Of a stretch of DNA of 64,000 nt, positions 17,908 to 27,501 are shown piece by piece. Under the pieces are notes generated by a model. The model made no database searches, was not told the DNA's origin, and was given only the letters and a program-made list of their open reading frames with translations. The stretch comes from Saprospiraceae bacterium (GTDB lineage: Bacteria > Bacteroidota > Bacteroidia > Chitinophagales > Saprospiraceae), in the NCBI GenBank assembly GCA_020848995.1, contig JADLHA010000030.1:1-64000 (forward strand), given 5' to 3'. Positions within the stretch are counted from its first letter, which is position 1, and every line of letters starts with the position of its first letter. The translations under genes were made by a program, and so were the position numbers.

Positions 17908-18639
17908 CTAAGGCTGTTTTCGCTTCTGCATACTGCGCCATTTTAGCCGGACCACTCCGGTTAGCGCTTCCCGGATGATGAAAATATTCATCTTTGACTG
18001 CCCCCTGACGCGGTCCGAGAATTGTATGGGGATTTCCAGCAGCCTGAAACCAAGCCGGTGAGCGCTGTATTTCATTTCAATCTGAAAGGCATACCCGGTA
18101 AAGTGAATCTGCTCGGGACCAATGGCCTCGAGCACCTGCCGGGAATAGCAAACAAAGCCCGCGGTAGGATCCATGACCGGCATTCCGGTAATCAGTTGCA
18201 CGTACAGCGAAGCAGCCCGAGACAGCAGCAAACGGCTTTTTGGCCAGTTGAGCACACTTCCTCCAGGCACATACCTCGATCCAATGGCGACGTCGGTATG
18301 GCCCTCCGCGCAGGCATGGAACAGGGCTTCGAGTTTTTCCGGAGGGTGGGAGAAGTCGGCGTCCATTTCTGCAATGTACTGGTAATTCCTTTCGAGGGCC
18401 CATTGAAAACCTGCAATATAGGCCCTGCCAAGTCCCTCTTTTTTCACACGCTCGAGCAGGTGCAACCTTTCCGGGAATGCTGCCATCATGGATTTTACGC
18501 GCGTGGCCGTTCCATCTGGAGAACCGTCATCGACAACGAGCACTTCGCAGGCTACCGGGAGAGACAACACAGCCTTTAGGATGGCATCGATGTTTTCGAT
18601 CTCATTGTAACTGGGAATGATGACGAGGAATTCTTTCAA
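17908..18639 (-). CDS. Polyprenol monophosphomannose synthase-like GT2 glycosyltransferase
   Basis: 243 residues. A GT-A fold family 2 enzyme close to dolichol-phosphate mannose synthase. Evidence: VIIPSYNEIENI at the N-terminus (nucleotide binding), VVDDGSPDGT, the metal-binding DAD in EMDADFSHPP (residues 93-95), SRYVPGG, and the C-terminal SDRVRGQSKMN. There is no membrane domain, as in the soluble bacterial type. It would transfer a sugar from a nucleotide donor to a polyprenyl phosphate carrier for glycoprotein or polysaccharide assembly. The donor sugar cannot be told from the sequence. The gene follows the E1 gene by 76 bases on the same strand. Confidence 0.9.
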   Translation of the reverse strand: MKEFLVIIPSYNEIENIDAILKAVLSLPVACEVLVVDDGSPDGTATRVKSMMAAFPERLHLLERVKKEGLGRAYIAGFQWALERNYQYIAEMDADFSHPPEKLEALFHACAEGHTDVAIGSRYVPGGSVLNWPKSRLLLSRAASLYVQLITGMPVMDPTAGFVCYSRQVLEAIGPEQIHFTGYAFQIEMKYSAHRLGFRLLEIPIQFSDRVRGQSKMNIFIIREALTGVVRLKWRSMQKRKQP

Positions 18640-18715
18640 GTGCTTTTTTCTATGGGTTTACCAATGTGGAATAGGCATCAGGACCGCAACGGGCTGATGG
18701 GCGAAGCCCGCTGAG

Positions 18716-21097
18716 TCAACGTCTGAAGCGCTGCGGATCGTATTCCCTGAGCAATCCGAGTATGGTTTCTGCAACATCTTCAGCGTTGGGTTTGGTAAAA
18801 TAATCGCCGGTACTTCCGTAGGGCGGACGGTTTTGTTTAGCGGTAATGGTCTGGGGACTGGCATCGAGATACCGGTAAGCGCCCTGAGTTTCCAATACCT
18901 GCTGCAGGATAAAGGCGCTGGCAGCACCCGGTACATCTTCGTCGAGTACAACGAGCTTATTGGTCTTTCGGACTGAATCGGCGCATTTCCGGCTGATGTC
19001 AAAAGGAAGCAGACATTGAGCGTCGATCAGTTCTACGCAAACGCCAAAAGGTGTCAGCAAATTCAGCGCCGACTGAGCGATCCGCACACAGGATCCGTAA
19101 GTGATCAGCGTTAAGTCGTCGCCCGTTGAAAGCATTTCGACCTCGCCAATGGGAACGGTGAACTCGTCCAGATTGCTTGGAAGGGGTTCTTTTAGCCGGT
19201 ATCCGTTCAGGCATTCAATGATTAAACCGGGATCGTCCGATTTCAGTAGGGCGTTGTACATCCCTGCAGCCTGCGTCATGTTGCGGGGAACGCAAAGGCA
19301 GACCCCGCGAAGCGCGTGCAGCAACAGGCCAATCGGACTGCCCGAATGCCAGATGCCCTCCAGCCGGTGTCCCCTCGTGCGGATGATCGCCGGAGCGGCC
19401 TGCCTCCCACCGGACCGGTAGCGGAGGGTAGCCAGGTCATCCATCAGGGGTGATAAGGCGTACACAATGTAATCGAGGTACTGGATTTCTGCGATCGGCC
19501 GCAGTCCGCGCATCGCAGTACCAATTGCCTGACCGATGATGGACCACTCGCGGATTCCACAGTCGAATACGCGCCCATCACCAAATTTTTCCTGCAAACC
19601 GGCAAACCCCTGGTTGACATCGCCGATGCGTCCAACGTCTTCGCCAAAAGCGAGGACAGATGGATCGGACTGAAGTTTTTGCTCAAAAAAGGCGTTGAGT
19701 ATCTGATAGCCATTGACCTCTTCCGGAGACTCCGGATAGAGGGCAGGTACAGCGGAGACGCGCGTTGCGGCAAAAGCAGTTTCTGAAAATACGTCTCGGT
19801 GATACGCGTTCCCGGCAAACTCGTACTGTCTCTGCAACCATGCCTCCAGACCCTCCGGGACGTCTTGCTGGGGAGCATTGAGTTTAACCCTGCGTGCGAT
19901 TTCAATGAGCTCGGCCAACCCGGGTGCCGACAGAGCAGCAACCAGGCCTGCTTCCTCCATCCTGTCGGCGTTGCGCAGGATTTCTTCCAATTGGGACTTC
20001 TCAACAAGAATGGGGTCGAGATAAGCAGTCCAGGCTGAAGCTTTTTCACCCCTCACGTAAGCTTTAGCGAGTTCCCGCAATTGGGCGCATTGCTCCTGAT
20101 TGGCAACCTCGTTTTGCTGCATCCAGTGCTCCATGCGGCTCAAACAATCAAACTCAGTTTCCCATTGCAGGCGTTCCTTTGATTTGTAGCGTTCGTGTGA
20201 ACCGGACGTAGAGTGCCCTTGGGGTTGCGTTACCTCCTGAATGTGGAACAAAACTGGGCGGTGGTGCTTCCGGCACCAGCGAATCCCGTCCCGGTAGGCG
20301 TTGACCAGGCCGGGATAGTCCCAGGCCCTGCAACGGATAATCTTAATGCCGGGATCGGATTTTTCGTCGGCAAATCCTTCCAGAGCCCGGGAAATGCTGC
20401 TTTTTACGGTCTGTAGTTCGATGGGTACGGAAATGCCGTATCCGTCGTCCCAAACGGAAACAGCCAGCGGAACCTGCATGACCGCTGCAGCATTGAGTGT
20501 TTCCCAGAAAATGCCTTCAGAAGTGGAAGCATCGCCAATGGTGCAAAAACTGACCTCCCTGCCTTCACGGCTGAAATGTCCTTTTTTGGCCAAATCGGGA
20601 AACTGCCGGTAGTATTTTGATGCCAGGGCCAGGCCTAGCGCCCGGGCCATCTGCCCAGCCGTGCTGGAAATGTCGGATGAAATGTTGAATTGATCCGTAT
20701 GGTCCATCCAGCGTCCGTCTTGATGCACGAGAGGGTTGGCAAAATGCGCATTCATCTGTCGCCCTTTGCTGAAAGGATCGTTGACCGGGTCGGCGTACAA
20801 TTGTGCGAAATAGTCGCGTACCGAACACAAGCCCTTCGCCATCATAAAAGTCTGGTCGCGGTAGTATCCTGCGCGAAAATCTCCCGGCTCAAAAGCCCTG
20901 GCCATCGCCAGTTGAGGAACTTCCTTGCCGTCGCCCAGGATTCCAAATTTGGCCTTGCCCGTCAGCACTTCACGTCGGCCAAGCAGGGATGCCTCGCGGC
21001 TGACGAGGCCGATCCAGAAATCGCTCAGGATTTCGCGTTTGTATTCGGCGTAGGGCTCCGGCAGGGAAGCCAGAATTTCCCGGATGGGTTCTGTCAT
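18716..21097 (-). CDS. 2-oxoisovalerate dehydrogenase-type E1 component, alpha-beta fusion
   Basis: 793 residues from the ATG at 21097 (MTEPIREILASLPEPY); an in-frame ATG at 21124 is less likely. The N-terminal half is an E1-alpha domain with the thiamine diphosphate motif GDASTSEG (188-195) ... N, and the C-terminal half (from about 450, LNAFFEQKLQSDPSVLAFGED) is E1-beta with FDCGIREWSIIGQAIGTAMR. The fusion of both subunits in one chain is usual in Bacteroidota. The enzyme decarboxylates branched-chain 2-oxoacids (or a related 2-oxoacid) as part of a multienzyme complex with E2 and E3, which are not in this window. The product feeds branched-chain fatty acid synthesis or degradation. The exact 2-oxoacid is uncertain. 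Confidence 0.9.
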   Translation of the reverse strand: MTEPIREILASLPEPYAEYKREILSDFWIGLVSREASLLGRREVLTGKAKFGILGDGKEVPQLAMARAFEPGDFRAGYYRDQTFMMAKGLCSVRDYFAQLYADPVNDPFSKGRQMNAHFANPLVHQDGRWMDHTDQFNISSDISSTAGQMARALGLALASKYYRQFPDLAKKGHFSREGREVSFCTIGDASTSEGIFWETLNAAAVMQVPLAVSVWDDGYGISVPIELQTVKSSISRALEGFADEKSDPGIKIIRCRAWDYPGLVNAYRDGIRWCRKHHRPVLFHIQEVTQPQGHSTSGSHERYKSKERLQWETEFDCLSRMEHWMQQNEVANQEQCAQLRELAKAYVRGEKASAWTAYLDPILVEKSQLEEILRNADRMEEAGLVAALSAPGLAELIEIARRVKLNAPQQDVPEGLEAWLQRQYEFAGNAYHRDVFSETAFAATRVSAVPALYPESPEEVNGYQILNAFFEQKLQSDPSVLAFGEDVGRIGDVNQGFAGLQEKFGDGRVFDCGIREWSIIGQAIGTAMRGLRPIAEIQYLDYIVYALSPLMDDLATLRYRSGGRQAAPAIIRTRGHRLEGIWHSGSPIGLLLHALRGVCLCVPRNMTQAAGMYNALLKSDDPGLIIECLNGYRLKEPLPSNLDEFTVPIGEVEMLSTGDDLTLITYGSCVRIAQSALNLLTPFGVCVELIDAQCLLPFDISRKCADSVRKTNKLVVLDEDVPGAASAFILQQVLETQGAYRYLDASPQTITAKQNRPPYGSTGDYFTKPNAEDVAETILGLLREYDPQRFRR

Positions 21098-21121
21098 GGC
21101 AATGCTTGGCTTTGTAAAACA

Positions 21122-21129
21122 CAAAAATA
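21122..21129 (-). promoter_or_regulatory. -7 box for the E1 gene
   Basis: On the minus strand TATTTTTG matches TAnnTTTG, 24 bases upstream of the ATG. No TTG at -33. Confidence 0.4.
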
Positions 21130-21438
21130 GCTCAGGGCACCTCTAAATACGCCATGTTGAGCCAATCTGCCCTTTTGGCACGCGATAACAAAGAACTAAT
21201 TTAATAATAATTATTTGATGATCAACTGGTTATGGGATCATTGCGGATCTTGGGCGAAACCCCGTTTCGATTGACACGGTTAGTTAACAAACGAAATTTG
21301 GATTCCCGGCAGTGCTCAGCGCCTAGGACTGGAGGGACAATGCGCTATCTTGGGTCGGCCCAAAGGGGAATCCCTCATTTAACAGGGTTTTAACATACAA
21401 TTGAGATCAATTTGGACTCTTCGAATACAGAAAAGCGT
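21130..21438. other. Intergenic stretch between divergent genes
   Basis: No coding frame is supported. A moderately AT-rich patch (21190-21230) and the short sequence GTTAGTTAACAAACG (21281-21295) are seen. Otherwise nothing recognisable. Confidence 0.4.
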
Positions 21439-21446
21439 TAAATTTG
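21439..21446 (+). promoter_or_regulatory. -7 box for the DUF1573 gene
   Basis: TAAATTTG matches TAnnTTTG, 26 bases before the ATG at 21473, giving a short leader. The TTTG upstream is spaced 24 bases away, longer than ideal. Confidence 0.45.
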
Positions 21447-21472
21447 TCAGCACAACCAAAAAAAAGATTTAC

Positions 21473-21931
21473 ATGAAAACGATTTCAACACTGTTCGCAT
21501 TCTTTCTTTCCCTGGCCTACCTTGGAGCGCAGACCACGCCCGCTTCCAATACTCCCGCCAAATCCAGTGGACCACACCTCGAATGGGAAACTACGGTCAT
21601 CGATTACGGTGAAATTAAAAAGGGTTCCGATCCGCTTCGCAAAGCCATTTTTACGAACACCGGAACAGAGCCACTCATCATTAAAAGTGCCCGCGGTTCC
21701 TGCGGTTGTACGGTACCTACCTGGCCAAAAGAACCCATCATGCCCGGTGAGCGCGGCGTTATTGAGATCCGCTACGACACCCAGCGCGTTGGGCCCATCA
21801 ATAAAAGCGTAACGGTCACAACCAACGAAAGCGAACAGGAAAGCCGGATTTCCCTGAAGGGAAATATTTCGGCTGACGAAGAGCAGACCTTGCCGAAGAA
21901 TGAGGGCAATATCCTGACGCCCAAAGGCTAA
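21473..21931 (+). CDS. DUF1573 domain secreted protein
   Basis: 152 residues from the ATG at 21473; a longer frame opens at a TTG (21401) but lacks a sensible N-terminus. A signal peptide is clear (TISTLFAFFLSLAYLGAQ). The mature part is one Ig-like DUF1573 domain with its hallmark pattern: DYGEIKKGSDPLRKAIFTNTG, then SCGCTVPTWPKEPIMPGE. The domain is an ASPM-SPD-2-Hydin relative found in periplasmic or surface proteins of Bacteroidota, and its role is not known. It is flanked by its own promoter and terminator. Confidence 0.88.
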   Translation: MKTISTLFAFFLSLAYLGAQTTPASNTPAKSSGPHLEWETTVIDYGEIKKGSDPLRKAIFTNTGTEPLIIKSARGSCGCTVPTWPKEPIMPGERGVIEIRYDTQRVGPINKSVTVTTNESEQESRISLKGNISADEEQTLPKNEGNILTPKG

Positions 21932-21953
21932 AGGACAATCTTCTACGATTCAG

Positions 21954-21987
21954 AATCCCGGATGCTCAAGCTCCGGGATTTTTTTTT
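21954..21987 (+). terminator. Intrinsic terminator after the DUF1573 gene
   Basis: A 9-bp perfect stem AATCCCGGA/TCCGGGATT (21954-21962 with 21972-21980) is followed by seven more T. Confidence 0.9.
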
Positions 21988-22337
21988 GCTGCTCCAATCT
22001 TTTTTTTGTGCTCCAATGTTGTGGACACCAACCCCAATGTGGATGATGTGATTCAAATGGATACTGGGAGTGAATGGAGCCCTCGTTGCGGGGAAAAGTT
22101 ATCCGGAACAACGAATCATCCTTGGCTTGCTTGCCCAGAAAATGGTGTTGACCTGACCCCATAGCCGTTCACACTCCACCTAAAAATTTGCATCTGGAAG
22201 GGATACTCCTATGGACAAAATACGAACAAACGTTCGTTAATACTCCTGTTTTGTTGATGCTAAAACGGGGGCATTTGGGGGAAGTGCCTGACAAAGTCAG
22301 GTCAGGATGGCAATTCAATCAAATCAGCATCCTGGAA
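21988..22337. other. Intergenic stretch with small inverted repeats, no supported gene
   Basis: No credible gene is seen. The stretch holds AACGTTCGTTAA (22229-22240), a perfect CCTGAC-AAA-GTCAGG hairpin (22288-22302), and a CAGGATG/CATCCTG pair (22303-22334) just beyond the stop codon of the isocitrate dehydrogenase gene. None has a T-run on the minus strand. Confidence 0.4.
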
Positions 22338-23570
22338 TCAATCCATGTTTGCGATGATCTCATCGCCGAAGCCGCTGCAGGACAGCAACTCGGCCCCTTC
22401 CATCAGACGGTGGAAATCGTACGTGACGCGCTTGTTGCGGATGGCTTTTTCCAAGCCGCGAACGATCCGGTTAGCGACCTCCTGCCAACCCATGTATTCA
22501 AACATCATGACACCGGACAGAATGACGGAGCTTGGATTTACTTTGTCGAGGCCTGCGTATTTGGGTGCTGTGCCGTGGGTTGCTTCGAAAATGGCGTGTC
22601 CGGTGAGGTAGTTGATGTTGGCTCCCGGAGCAATCCCAATCCCTCCAACCTGTGCGGCGAGGGCATCGGAAATGTAATCGCCGTTGAGGTTCAGCGTGGC
22701 AATGGTATGGTATTCGTCTGGGCGCAGTAAAATTTGTTGGAGGAAAGCGTCTGCGATGGAGTCTTTTACAACGAGCCCCTGGGGCAAAACCATCCATGGG
22801 CCTCCATCCAGCGGCGTGGCGCCGTACTCGTTTTTGGCGAGTTCGTATGCCCATTCCATGAAACGCCCTTCCGTATATTTCATGATGTTGCCTTTGTGAA
22901 CAAGTGTGAGCGAACGGGATCCATGGCTCAGGCAGTGTTCAATGGCGGCGCGGACGAGGCGGTGGGTTCCTTCTTTTGAAACCGGTTTGATCCCGATGCC
23001 GGTTGTATCGGGAAAACGGATCTTTTTATAACGGTCCGGGAAGTTCTCCTTTAGAAATTGGAGCAATTGTTTAATCTCGTCGGATTCTGCATCGAACTCG
23101 ATTCCGGCGTAAATGTCTTCTGTGTTCTCCCGGAAGATGGTCATATTGACCTTGTGGGGCTCGCGCACCGGTGAAGGAACGCCTTCAAACCAACGCACCG
23201 GACGCACACAGGCATACAGGTCGAGCTGCTGGCGAAGGGCAACGTTCAATGAGCGCATTCCTTTACCCGTCGTGCCGGTGGGCGTGGTCAGTGGTCCCTT
23301 AATGGCCACGAGGCAATCTGAAATGACGTCCAGGGTTTCCTGGGGCAGCCAGCTACCGGTAAGTTGATTGGCCTTTTCTCCGGCGTAGACTTCGCGCCAG
23401 TAAACTTTATTCGTGCCGCGGAAAGTCTTTTCGACTGCAGCATCAAAAACGCGAACAGAAGCAGCCCAAATGTCCGGTCCGGTTCCATCTCCTTCGATGA
23501 AAGGAATGATCGGGTGATTGGGGACGGAGAGTTGCCCTTGGTGGATGGTGATTTTTTCCGGAGTGGCCAT
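22338..23570 (-). CDS. icd: NADP-dependent isocitrate dehydrogenase
   Basis: 410 residues from the ATG at 23570 ([18 protein letters not shown]); the upstream in-frame ATGs would add 66 residues with no family match. Homology to the E. coli-type enzyme is strong throughout: [25 protein letters not shown] (contains the Ser that AceK phosphorylates in E. coli), [14 protein letters not shown] and [33 protein letters not shown] and VTYDF carry the Lys-Tyr and Tyr that select NADP over NAD. It converts isocitrate to 2-oxoglutarate in the TCA cycle. It is monocistronic with the promoter at 23610. Confidence 0.96.
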   Translation of the reverse strand: MATPEKITIHQGQLSVPNHPIIPFIEGDGTGPDIWAASVRVFDAAVEKTFRGTNKVYWREVYAGEKANQLTGSWLPQETLDVISDCLVAIKGPLTTPTGTTGKGMRSLNVALRQQLDLYACVRPVRWFEGVPSPVREPHKVNMTIFRENTEDIYAGIEFDAESDEIKQLLQFLKENFPDRYKKIRFPDTTGIGIKPVSKEGTHRLVRAAIEHCLSHGSRSLTLVHKGNIMKYTEGRFMEWAYELAKNEYGATPLDGGPWMVLPQGLVVKDSIADAFLQQILLRPDEYHTIATLNLNGDYISDALAAQVGGIGIAPGANINYLTGHAIFEATHGTAPKYAGLDKVNPSSVILSGVMMFEYMGWQEVANRIVRGLEKAIRNKRVTYDFHRLMEGAELLSCSGFGDEIIANMD

Positions 23571-23609
23571 TTTAGGTGATTTAGGTGGATAATGCGGGAA
23601 CTTCGACCG

Positions 23610-23617
23610 CAAAAGTA
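23610..23617 (-). promoter_or_regulatory. -7 box for icd
   Basis: On the minus strand TACTTTTG matches TAnnTTTG, 39 bases before the ATG. The -33 region has GTTC in place of a clean TTG. Confidence 0.45.
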
Positions 23618-23725
23618 AGACGCACCGGGCAGCAGAACGGGGTGATGCTACCAATATTAAGATATTATTTAATAAGTTCTGGTGCAGAGTGGGGGCTGTC
23701 ATTGTCCCGTAAAGGGAAATCGGAG

Positions 23726-23733
23726 TAATTTTG
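23726..23733 (+). promoter_or_regulatory. -7-like box before ruvB
   Basis: TAATTTTG matches TAnnTTTG with a TTG 21 bases upstream (23702-23704), but it ends only three bases before the ruvB ATG. It would work only for a leaderless transcript, so it may be chance. Confidence 0.25.
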
Positions 23734-23736
23734 GCC

Positions 23737-24768
23737 ATGCGAAACCCTGCATTGGACAGCGACCGCAACCATCTTCCGCAGGAGGACCGTCAATTGGAAA
23801 AAGCCCTGCGCCCCAAAGACCTGGCTGAATTCTCCGGGCAGCCGCACGTGGTTGAAAACCTGAAGGTCTTTATTGCTGCGGCGAGGTTGAGGGCTGAGGC
23901 CCTTGACCATGTATTGCTGCACGGTCCGCCTGGATTGGGAAAGACAACCCTTTCGCACATCATCGCCAACGAGATGGGGTCGGGACTCAAAATCAGCTCG
24001 GGGCCCGTTCTCGAAAAGCCTGGGGATCTAGCAGGTCTGCTTACCGGATTGCATGAAAACGACATCCTGTTTATCGACGAAATCCACAGGCTGAACACGG
24101 TGGTGGAGGAATACCTCTACTCCGCCATGGAGGATTACCGGATCGACATCATGATCGACACAGGTCCCAATGCGCGGAGTGTACAGATCAAGGTACACCC
24201 GTTTACTCTGGTAGGAGCAACCACGCGCGTAGGCTTGCTCACGGCTCCCTTGCGCTCCCGTTTTGGTATATCCTGCCACCTCGATTACTACGACCAGTCT
24301 GTGCTGGAAGGGATCATCCGGCGGTCAGCAGGGCTGCTCAATGTGAGCGCTGACGAAGAGGGCATACGCGAAATTGCCAGGCGAAGCCGGGGTACGCCCA
24401 GAATTGCAAATGCCCTGTTGCGCCGTTTGAGGGACTTTGCACAAATCAAAGGGAAGGGGGTGATCGACCTCGAGATTGCGCGCTTCGGACTCAACGCGCT
24501 CAACGTCGATAGTCTGGGGCTCGATGCGATGGACAACCGCATTCTCAGCACCATCATCACGAAATTTACCGGGGGCCCCGTTGGACTCAACACACTCGCC
24601 ACAGCGGTTGGGGAGGAAGCCGGAACCATCGAGGAAGTGCACGAGCCCTTTCTCATCATGGAGGGCTTTATCCAGCGTACGCCCAGGGGAAGGATAGCCA
24701 CAGAAAAGGCTTACCGCCACCTTGGTCTGCCCGGAGCCCCGTTCAGACAGCCAGGACTTTTCGACTGA
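23737..24768 (+). CDS. ruvB: Holliday junction branch migration helicase RuvB
   Basis: 343 residues, typical length. AAA+ ATPase motor that with RuvA moves Holliday junctions during recombinational repair. Motifs: [11 protein letters not shown], Walker [12 protein letters not shown], Walker [11 protein letters not shown], sensor 1 [20 protein letters not shown] (contains the Arg finger region), sensor 2 [15 protein letters not shown], and a C-terminal winged-helix with FIQRTPRGR, all canonical. The ATG at 23737 is preferred to the TTG at 23731. It converges with the DUF3467 gene with 12 bases between the stop codons. Confidence 0.97.
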   Translation: MRNPALDSDRNHLPQEDRQLEKALRPKDLAEFSGQPHVVENLKVFIAAARLRAEALDHVLLHGPPGLGKTTLSHIIANEMGSGLKISSGPVLEKPGDLAGLLTGLHENDILFIDEIHRLNTVVEEYLYSAMEDYRIDIMIDTGPNARSVQIKVHPFTLVGATTRVGLLTAPLRSRFGISCHLDYYDQSVLEGIIRRSAGLLNVSADEEGIREIARRSRGTPRIANALLRRLRDFAQIKGKGVIDLEIARFGLNALNVDSLGLDAMDNRILSTIITKFTGGPVGLNTLATAVGEEAGTIEEVHEPFLIMEGFIQRTPRGRIATEKAYRHLGLPGAPFRQPGLFD

Positions 24769-24780
24769 AGGGGACCTGAC

Positions 24781-25101
24781 TCAGGCCTGCGCAGTAGGGG
24801 TATTGAATGCCATCGGCGGGACGATTTGCGGTTCCGGATCCTGGATGGGGCCAAACTGCTGCTCGTATTTCTGGATGTTATCCATCAACGCGCGCAACAG
24901 TCGCTTGGCGTGCTGCGGCGTGAGCACCATGCGCGCCTTGACTTTGGCTTTGGGCACATTGGGCATCATGCGGATGAAATCGAGCACAAATTCCGAATGC
25001 GAGTGGGATATGATGGCAAGATTGGAGTATATGCCTTCGGCAACGTCTTCCGTCAGCTCAATATTCAACTGGTTTGGATTGGCAGTGTTCTGGTCACTCA
25101 T
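24781..25101 (-). CDS. DUF3467 family protein
   Basis: 106 residues from the ATG at 25101 (MSDQNTANPNQLNIELTED). The family pattern is complete: EGIYSNLAIISHSHSEFVLDFI, then MMPNVPKAKVKARMVLTPQHAKRLLRAL. DUF3467 proteins are small, cytoplasmic, and common in Bacteroidota. No biochemical function is established. The C-terminus is Pro- and Gln-rich (FGPIQDPEPQIVPP). A longer frame up to 25218 exists, but those 39 extra residues lie upstream of the -7 box. Confidence 0.9.
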   Translation of the reverse strand: MSDQNTANPNQLNIELTEDVAEGIYSNLAIISHSHSEFVLDFIRMMPNVPKAKVKARMVLTPQHAKRLLRALMDNIQKYEQQFGPIQDPEPQIVPPMAFNTPTAQA

Positions 25102-25156
25102 GTCGTTGGATTTTATAAAATTTACCTTTTTGGACGCACAGTTTGCTCCGCTAGCC

Positions 25157-25164
25157 CAAATGTA
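25157..25164 (-). promoter_or_regulatory. -7 box for the DUF3467 gene
   Basis: On the minus strand TACATTTG matches TAnnTTTG, 55 bases upstream of the ATG at 25101. No TTG is at the -33 distance. Confidence 0.4.
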
Positions 25165-25291
25165 TAACATTTCCAATGCCCGAAGCATTTGCTCAACCCC
25201 ATAGAATATCTGCTCCACCCCCGGTTCCTCCTTTCACCGGGGTAATCCCAACCATTTGCGAAACAGCGCGTTGTTATGTGATTCTGGAAGC

Positions 25292-26530
25292 ATGGATTCA
25301 CTGACGCAAATCGTTTTGGGGGCTGCCTGTGGAGAAGCCGTAGCGGGCAAAAAACTGGGCAATCGCGCCATGATCTGGGGTGCCATTGGCGGAACCATCC
25401 CCGACCTCGACGTGCTGTCGAACTGGTTTCTCGAGCCCCTGGATGCAATGATGTTCCATCGCGGGCCCATGCACTCTCTGCTGTTTGCAGCACTTTTGCC
25501 CCTTCTGGCCGGTCCGTTGGTCAAACGGCTGTACGACGGCAACTGGCACCGGAAAAGGATCTGGCAATGGACTGGCTATGGGGTAGGCCTTTTGCTCTAC
25601 GTCGCCGTTGCTGTTTTGGCCTGCCTCGTTGCGGGCCTCGTTTCCGGAACAACACCGTGGACAGTCATCGGATTTTTTGTCTTGGTTGGCCTGGGATTTT
25701 TCCTCCTCCGGTACAAACAAGTGTTAGCTGGCCATACACCTGAAGCAGAACCGGTTGGCGTCGGACTTTGGCGTCGTTTGTTTTTTTGGTCCGTTTTTAC
25801 ACATCCCCTGCTCGATGCCCTGACGACTTATGGAACACAGCTCTTCTGGCCTTTCGAAAACACAAGGGTGCAAATTTCGAGCATTTCCATCGTTGACCCT
25901 CTGTACACCGTGCCATTTGGTTTGATGTTGCTTGGGGCAGCAGTTCATCGCCGTGACGATCCCCGCCGTCGCAGGTGGGTTGTTGGCGGAATTGCCGTTG
26001 GTTCTATCTACCTGATGCTGACCTTTGCACACAAGTTGACTGTTGACCAAAAATTTCGCGCAAGACTCAACTCCGAAACAATTGCCTACAGTAGTCAAAT
26101 AAGCACGCCATCCATCCTAAATAACGCACTTTGGTATGCCATTGCACAGACGGATACGGGTTTTGTGGCGGGCTATTATTCCATTTTTGACCGGGGAATG
26201 CCCTTTGAACGATTGATGAGATTCCCATCAAATCACCACCTTGGTGACGCTTACAAGGGAGACCGAACCTTGCAAAAACTATCCTGGTTCAGTGGGGGTT
26301 ATTACCGGCTCGAGCGCATCGCCCCAGACACCTTGTTGTTCAGCGACCTGCGCTTCGGCAGTTTGAGCGGGCGTCCGGATGATCCCCATGGATCGGTTTT
26401 CACTATGAAGCTGACCGATCGGAATGGACGGCTTGAAATGGTGCCGCAGGGCCGGCCGCGCAACAATCCCGAAGACATCGCCTGGTTCAGGAAACGCATT
26501 TTCGGAACAGATGATACTAACGTTCGTTAG
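25292..26530 (+). CDS. YdjM/DUF457-like membrane-bound metal-dependent hydrolase
   Basis: 412 residues from the ATG at 25292 (MDSLTQIVLGAACGEAVAGK). Several membrane segments are evident (about 62-75, 95-120, 125-140, 230-250). Conserved metal-site residues match the family: IPDLDVL (35-41), FHRGPMHSLL (55-64), and FTHPLLDALTTYGTQLFWPF, where the His and Asp are expected ligands. E. coli YdjM is SOS-regulated, but the chemistry of the family is unknown. The extra C-terminal ~150 residues form a soluble domain seen in Bacteroidota homologues. The stop region contains the palindrome ACTAACGTTCGTTAGT. Confidence 0.87.
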   Translation: MDSLTQIVLGAACGEAVAGKKLGNRAMIWGAIGGTIPDLDVLSNWFLEPLDAMMFHRGPMHSLLFAALLPLLAGPLVKRLYDGNWHRKRIWQWTGYGVGLLLYVAVAVLACLVAGLVSGTTPWTVIGFFVLVGLGFFLLRYKQVLAGHTPEAEPVGVGLWRRLFFWSVFTHPLLDALTTYGTQLFWPFENTRVQISSISIVDPLYTVPFGLMLLGAAVHRRDDPRRRRWVVGGIAVGSIYLMLTFAHKLTVDQKFRARLNSETIAYSSQISTPSILNNALWYAIAQTDTGFVAGYYSIFDRGMPFERLMRFPSNHHLGDAYKGDRTLQKLSWFSGGYYRLERIAPDTLLFSDLRFGSLSGRPDDPHGSVFTMKLTDRNGRLEMVPQGRPRNNPEDIAWFRKRIFGTDDTNVR

Positions 26531-26531
26531 T
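26516..26531. repeat. Palindrome ACTAACGTTCGTTAGT
   Basis: Seven-base arms ACTAACG and CGTTAGT are separated by TT and straddle the stop codon of the YdjM-like gene. Related sequences occur at 22229 (AACGTTCGTTAA) and 36321 (CTAACGAATGTTAG). The shape resembles a TetR-family operator, but no such regulator is in the window. Confidence 0.4.
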
Positions 26532-26550
26532 GATGTTGTAATTTGCTGTT

Positions 26551-27476
26551 TTAAAATTTAACTACTTTATTTTCTATTCTTTGAGCAGCACCACTGCTTA
26601 CCATCCGTTTTGATATTTTATTCAGTTCGCTGTTCAGATGGGCTTTTTGATTATACCAGTTGGCACGCTCCGAATTGCCTAAATACTTACGCCAGTTCGT
26701 AATATTTGGTTGTTCAATGATTGACCAATCAAACATGTTAAAGGCATTGTCGACTTTCGCGACGAAATGGAGTGTGCCATTTTGTGATTTTAGGGGGACG
26801 CAGAATTCCGACCAGCTGTGGTTTCCTTCGGCAACGACTTTGCCATCAAGCCTTAACAGGGTTGCTGATGCAATAAAGGCCATTTCGCGTTCGGTGCACC
26901 AGCCAAAGGTCGAAAAGGTATCACAGGTGGCACTGTAGTATTTAGGGCTTACTTCAACTAAATCACTTAAAAATAAAAAGGGCGTTCTGTCAATGTCAGC
27001 AAATGAATGATAATTCGGAAAATCTCTTGATGCAGGTGATCTGTTCAACCATTGAGAGGACGATGCATAACGGATCTCATGCCTTGGATTGGGGGTGATC
27101 CAATGCCAATAATAGGGAATGTCCAGTATTTCCCCAACCGAACAATTTGATGCTGACTTGCAAGTAAATAAATCGTGTAAGATTTTAAGGGTAAAAAATC
27201 GTTCTATATTGTGGGAGTCAGTTCTGACCAGTTGATGTTTAACGCAAAGATTGTAAAATGCGGAGCTGTCAATCAGAAAGAAAGCTTTTAAGTGATTTTT
27301 AAAAGGGTTTGAAAAAATATTGGAATTGAAACGGAATCGTAATGATCAGGGTTTACCTCAATTTTAGTAATTTTAGGCTGAATAACAGGTTCATCGTTAG
27401 CTGGTTTTGACGGTTGTCTGCAGGAAGAGGAAGCAAAGCATGTAAGTGAGATTAGAATGTAAAGGATACTGTTCAT
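26551..27476 (-). pseudogene. Hypothetical lipoprotein gene interrupted by a frameshift in a T6 run
   Basis: The gene starts at 27476 with MNSILYILISLTCFASSSC, a likely lipoprotein signal with Cys19 as the lipidated residue. This frame stops at 27288. One base over, an open frame without its own start runs from just upstream of the T-run to 26551 (NPFKNHLKAFFLIDSSAFYN, later IPYYWHWITPNPRHEIRYAS and SATCDTFSTFGWC). The switch falls at a run of six T on the minus strand (plus positions about 27314-27319). One extra T would join both into a protein of about 308 residues. Either the gene is broken, or the base is missing in the assembly, or slippage restores it. A complete promoter (27502-27531) is still present. 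Base composition is more AT-rich than neighbours. No family was recognised. Confidence 0.65.
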
Positions 27477-27501
27477 GGCTATGGATACGTGTGATCAATT
27501 G

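Noticed and set aside
21950-22162. Possible insertion sequence remnant (GTTGTGGACACCAACCCC near 22018 and TGACCTGACCCC near 22151)
   Set aside because: The ends recall IS3-type termini, but no transposase motif or matching inverted repeat could be confirmed, and the small minus-strand frame has no recognisable similarity.
23726-23733. Firm promoter call for ruvB
   Set aside because: The box ends three bases before the ATG, so it would give a leaderless RNA; kept only as a low-confidence feature.
27300-27330. Programmed -1 frameshift site in the lipoprotein gene
   Set aside because: The run reads A-TTT-TTT-C in the upstream frame, which is not a canonical X-XXY-YYZ heptamer in phase, and no downstream pseudoknot was evident. 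A broken gene or missing base is the simpler reading.
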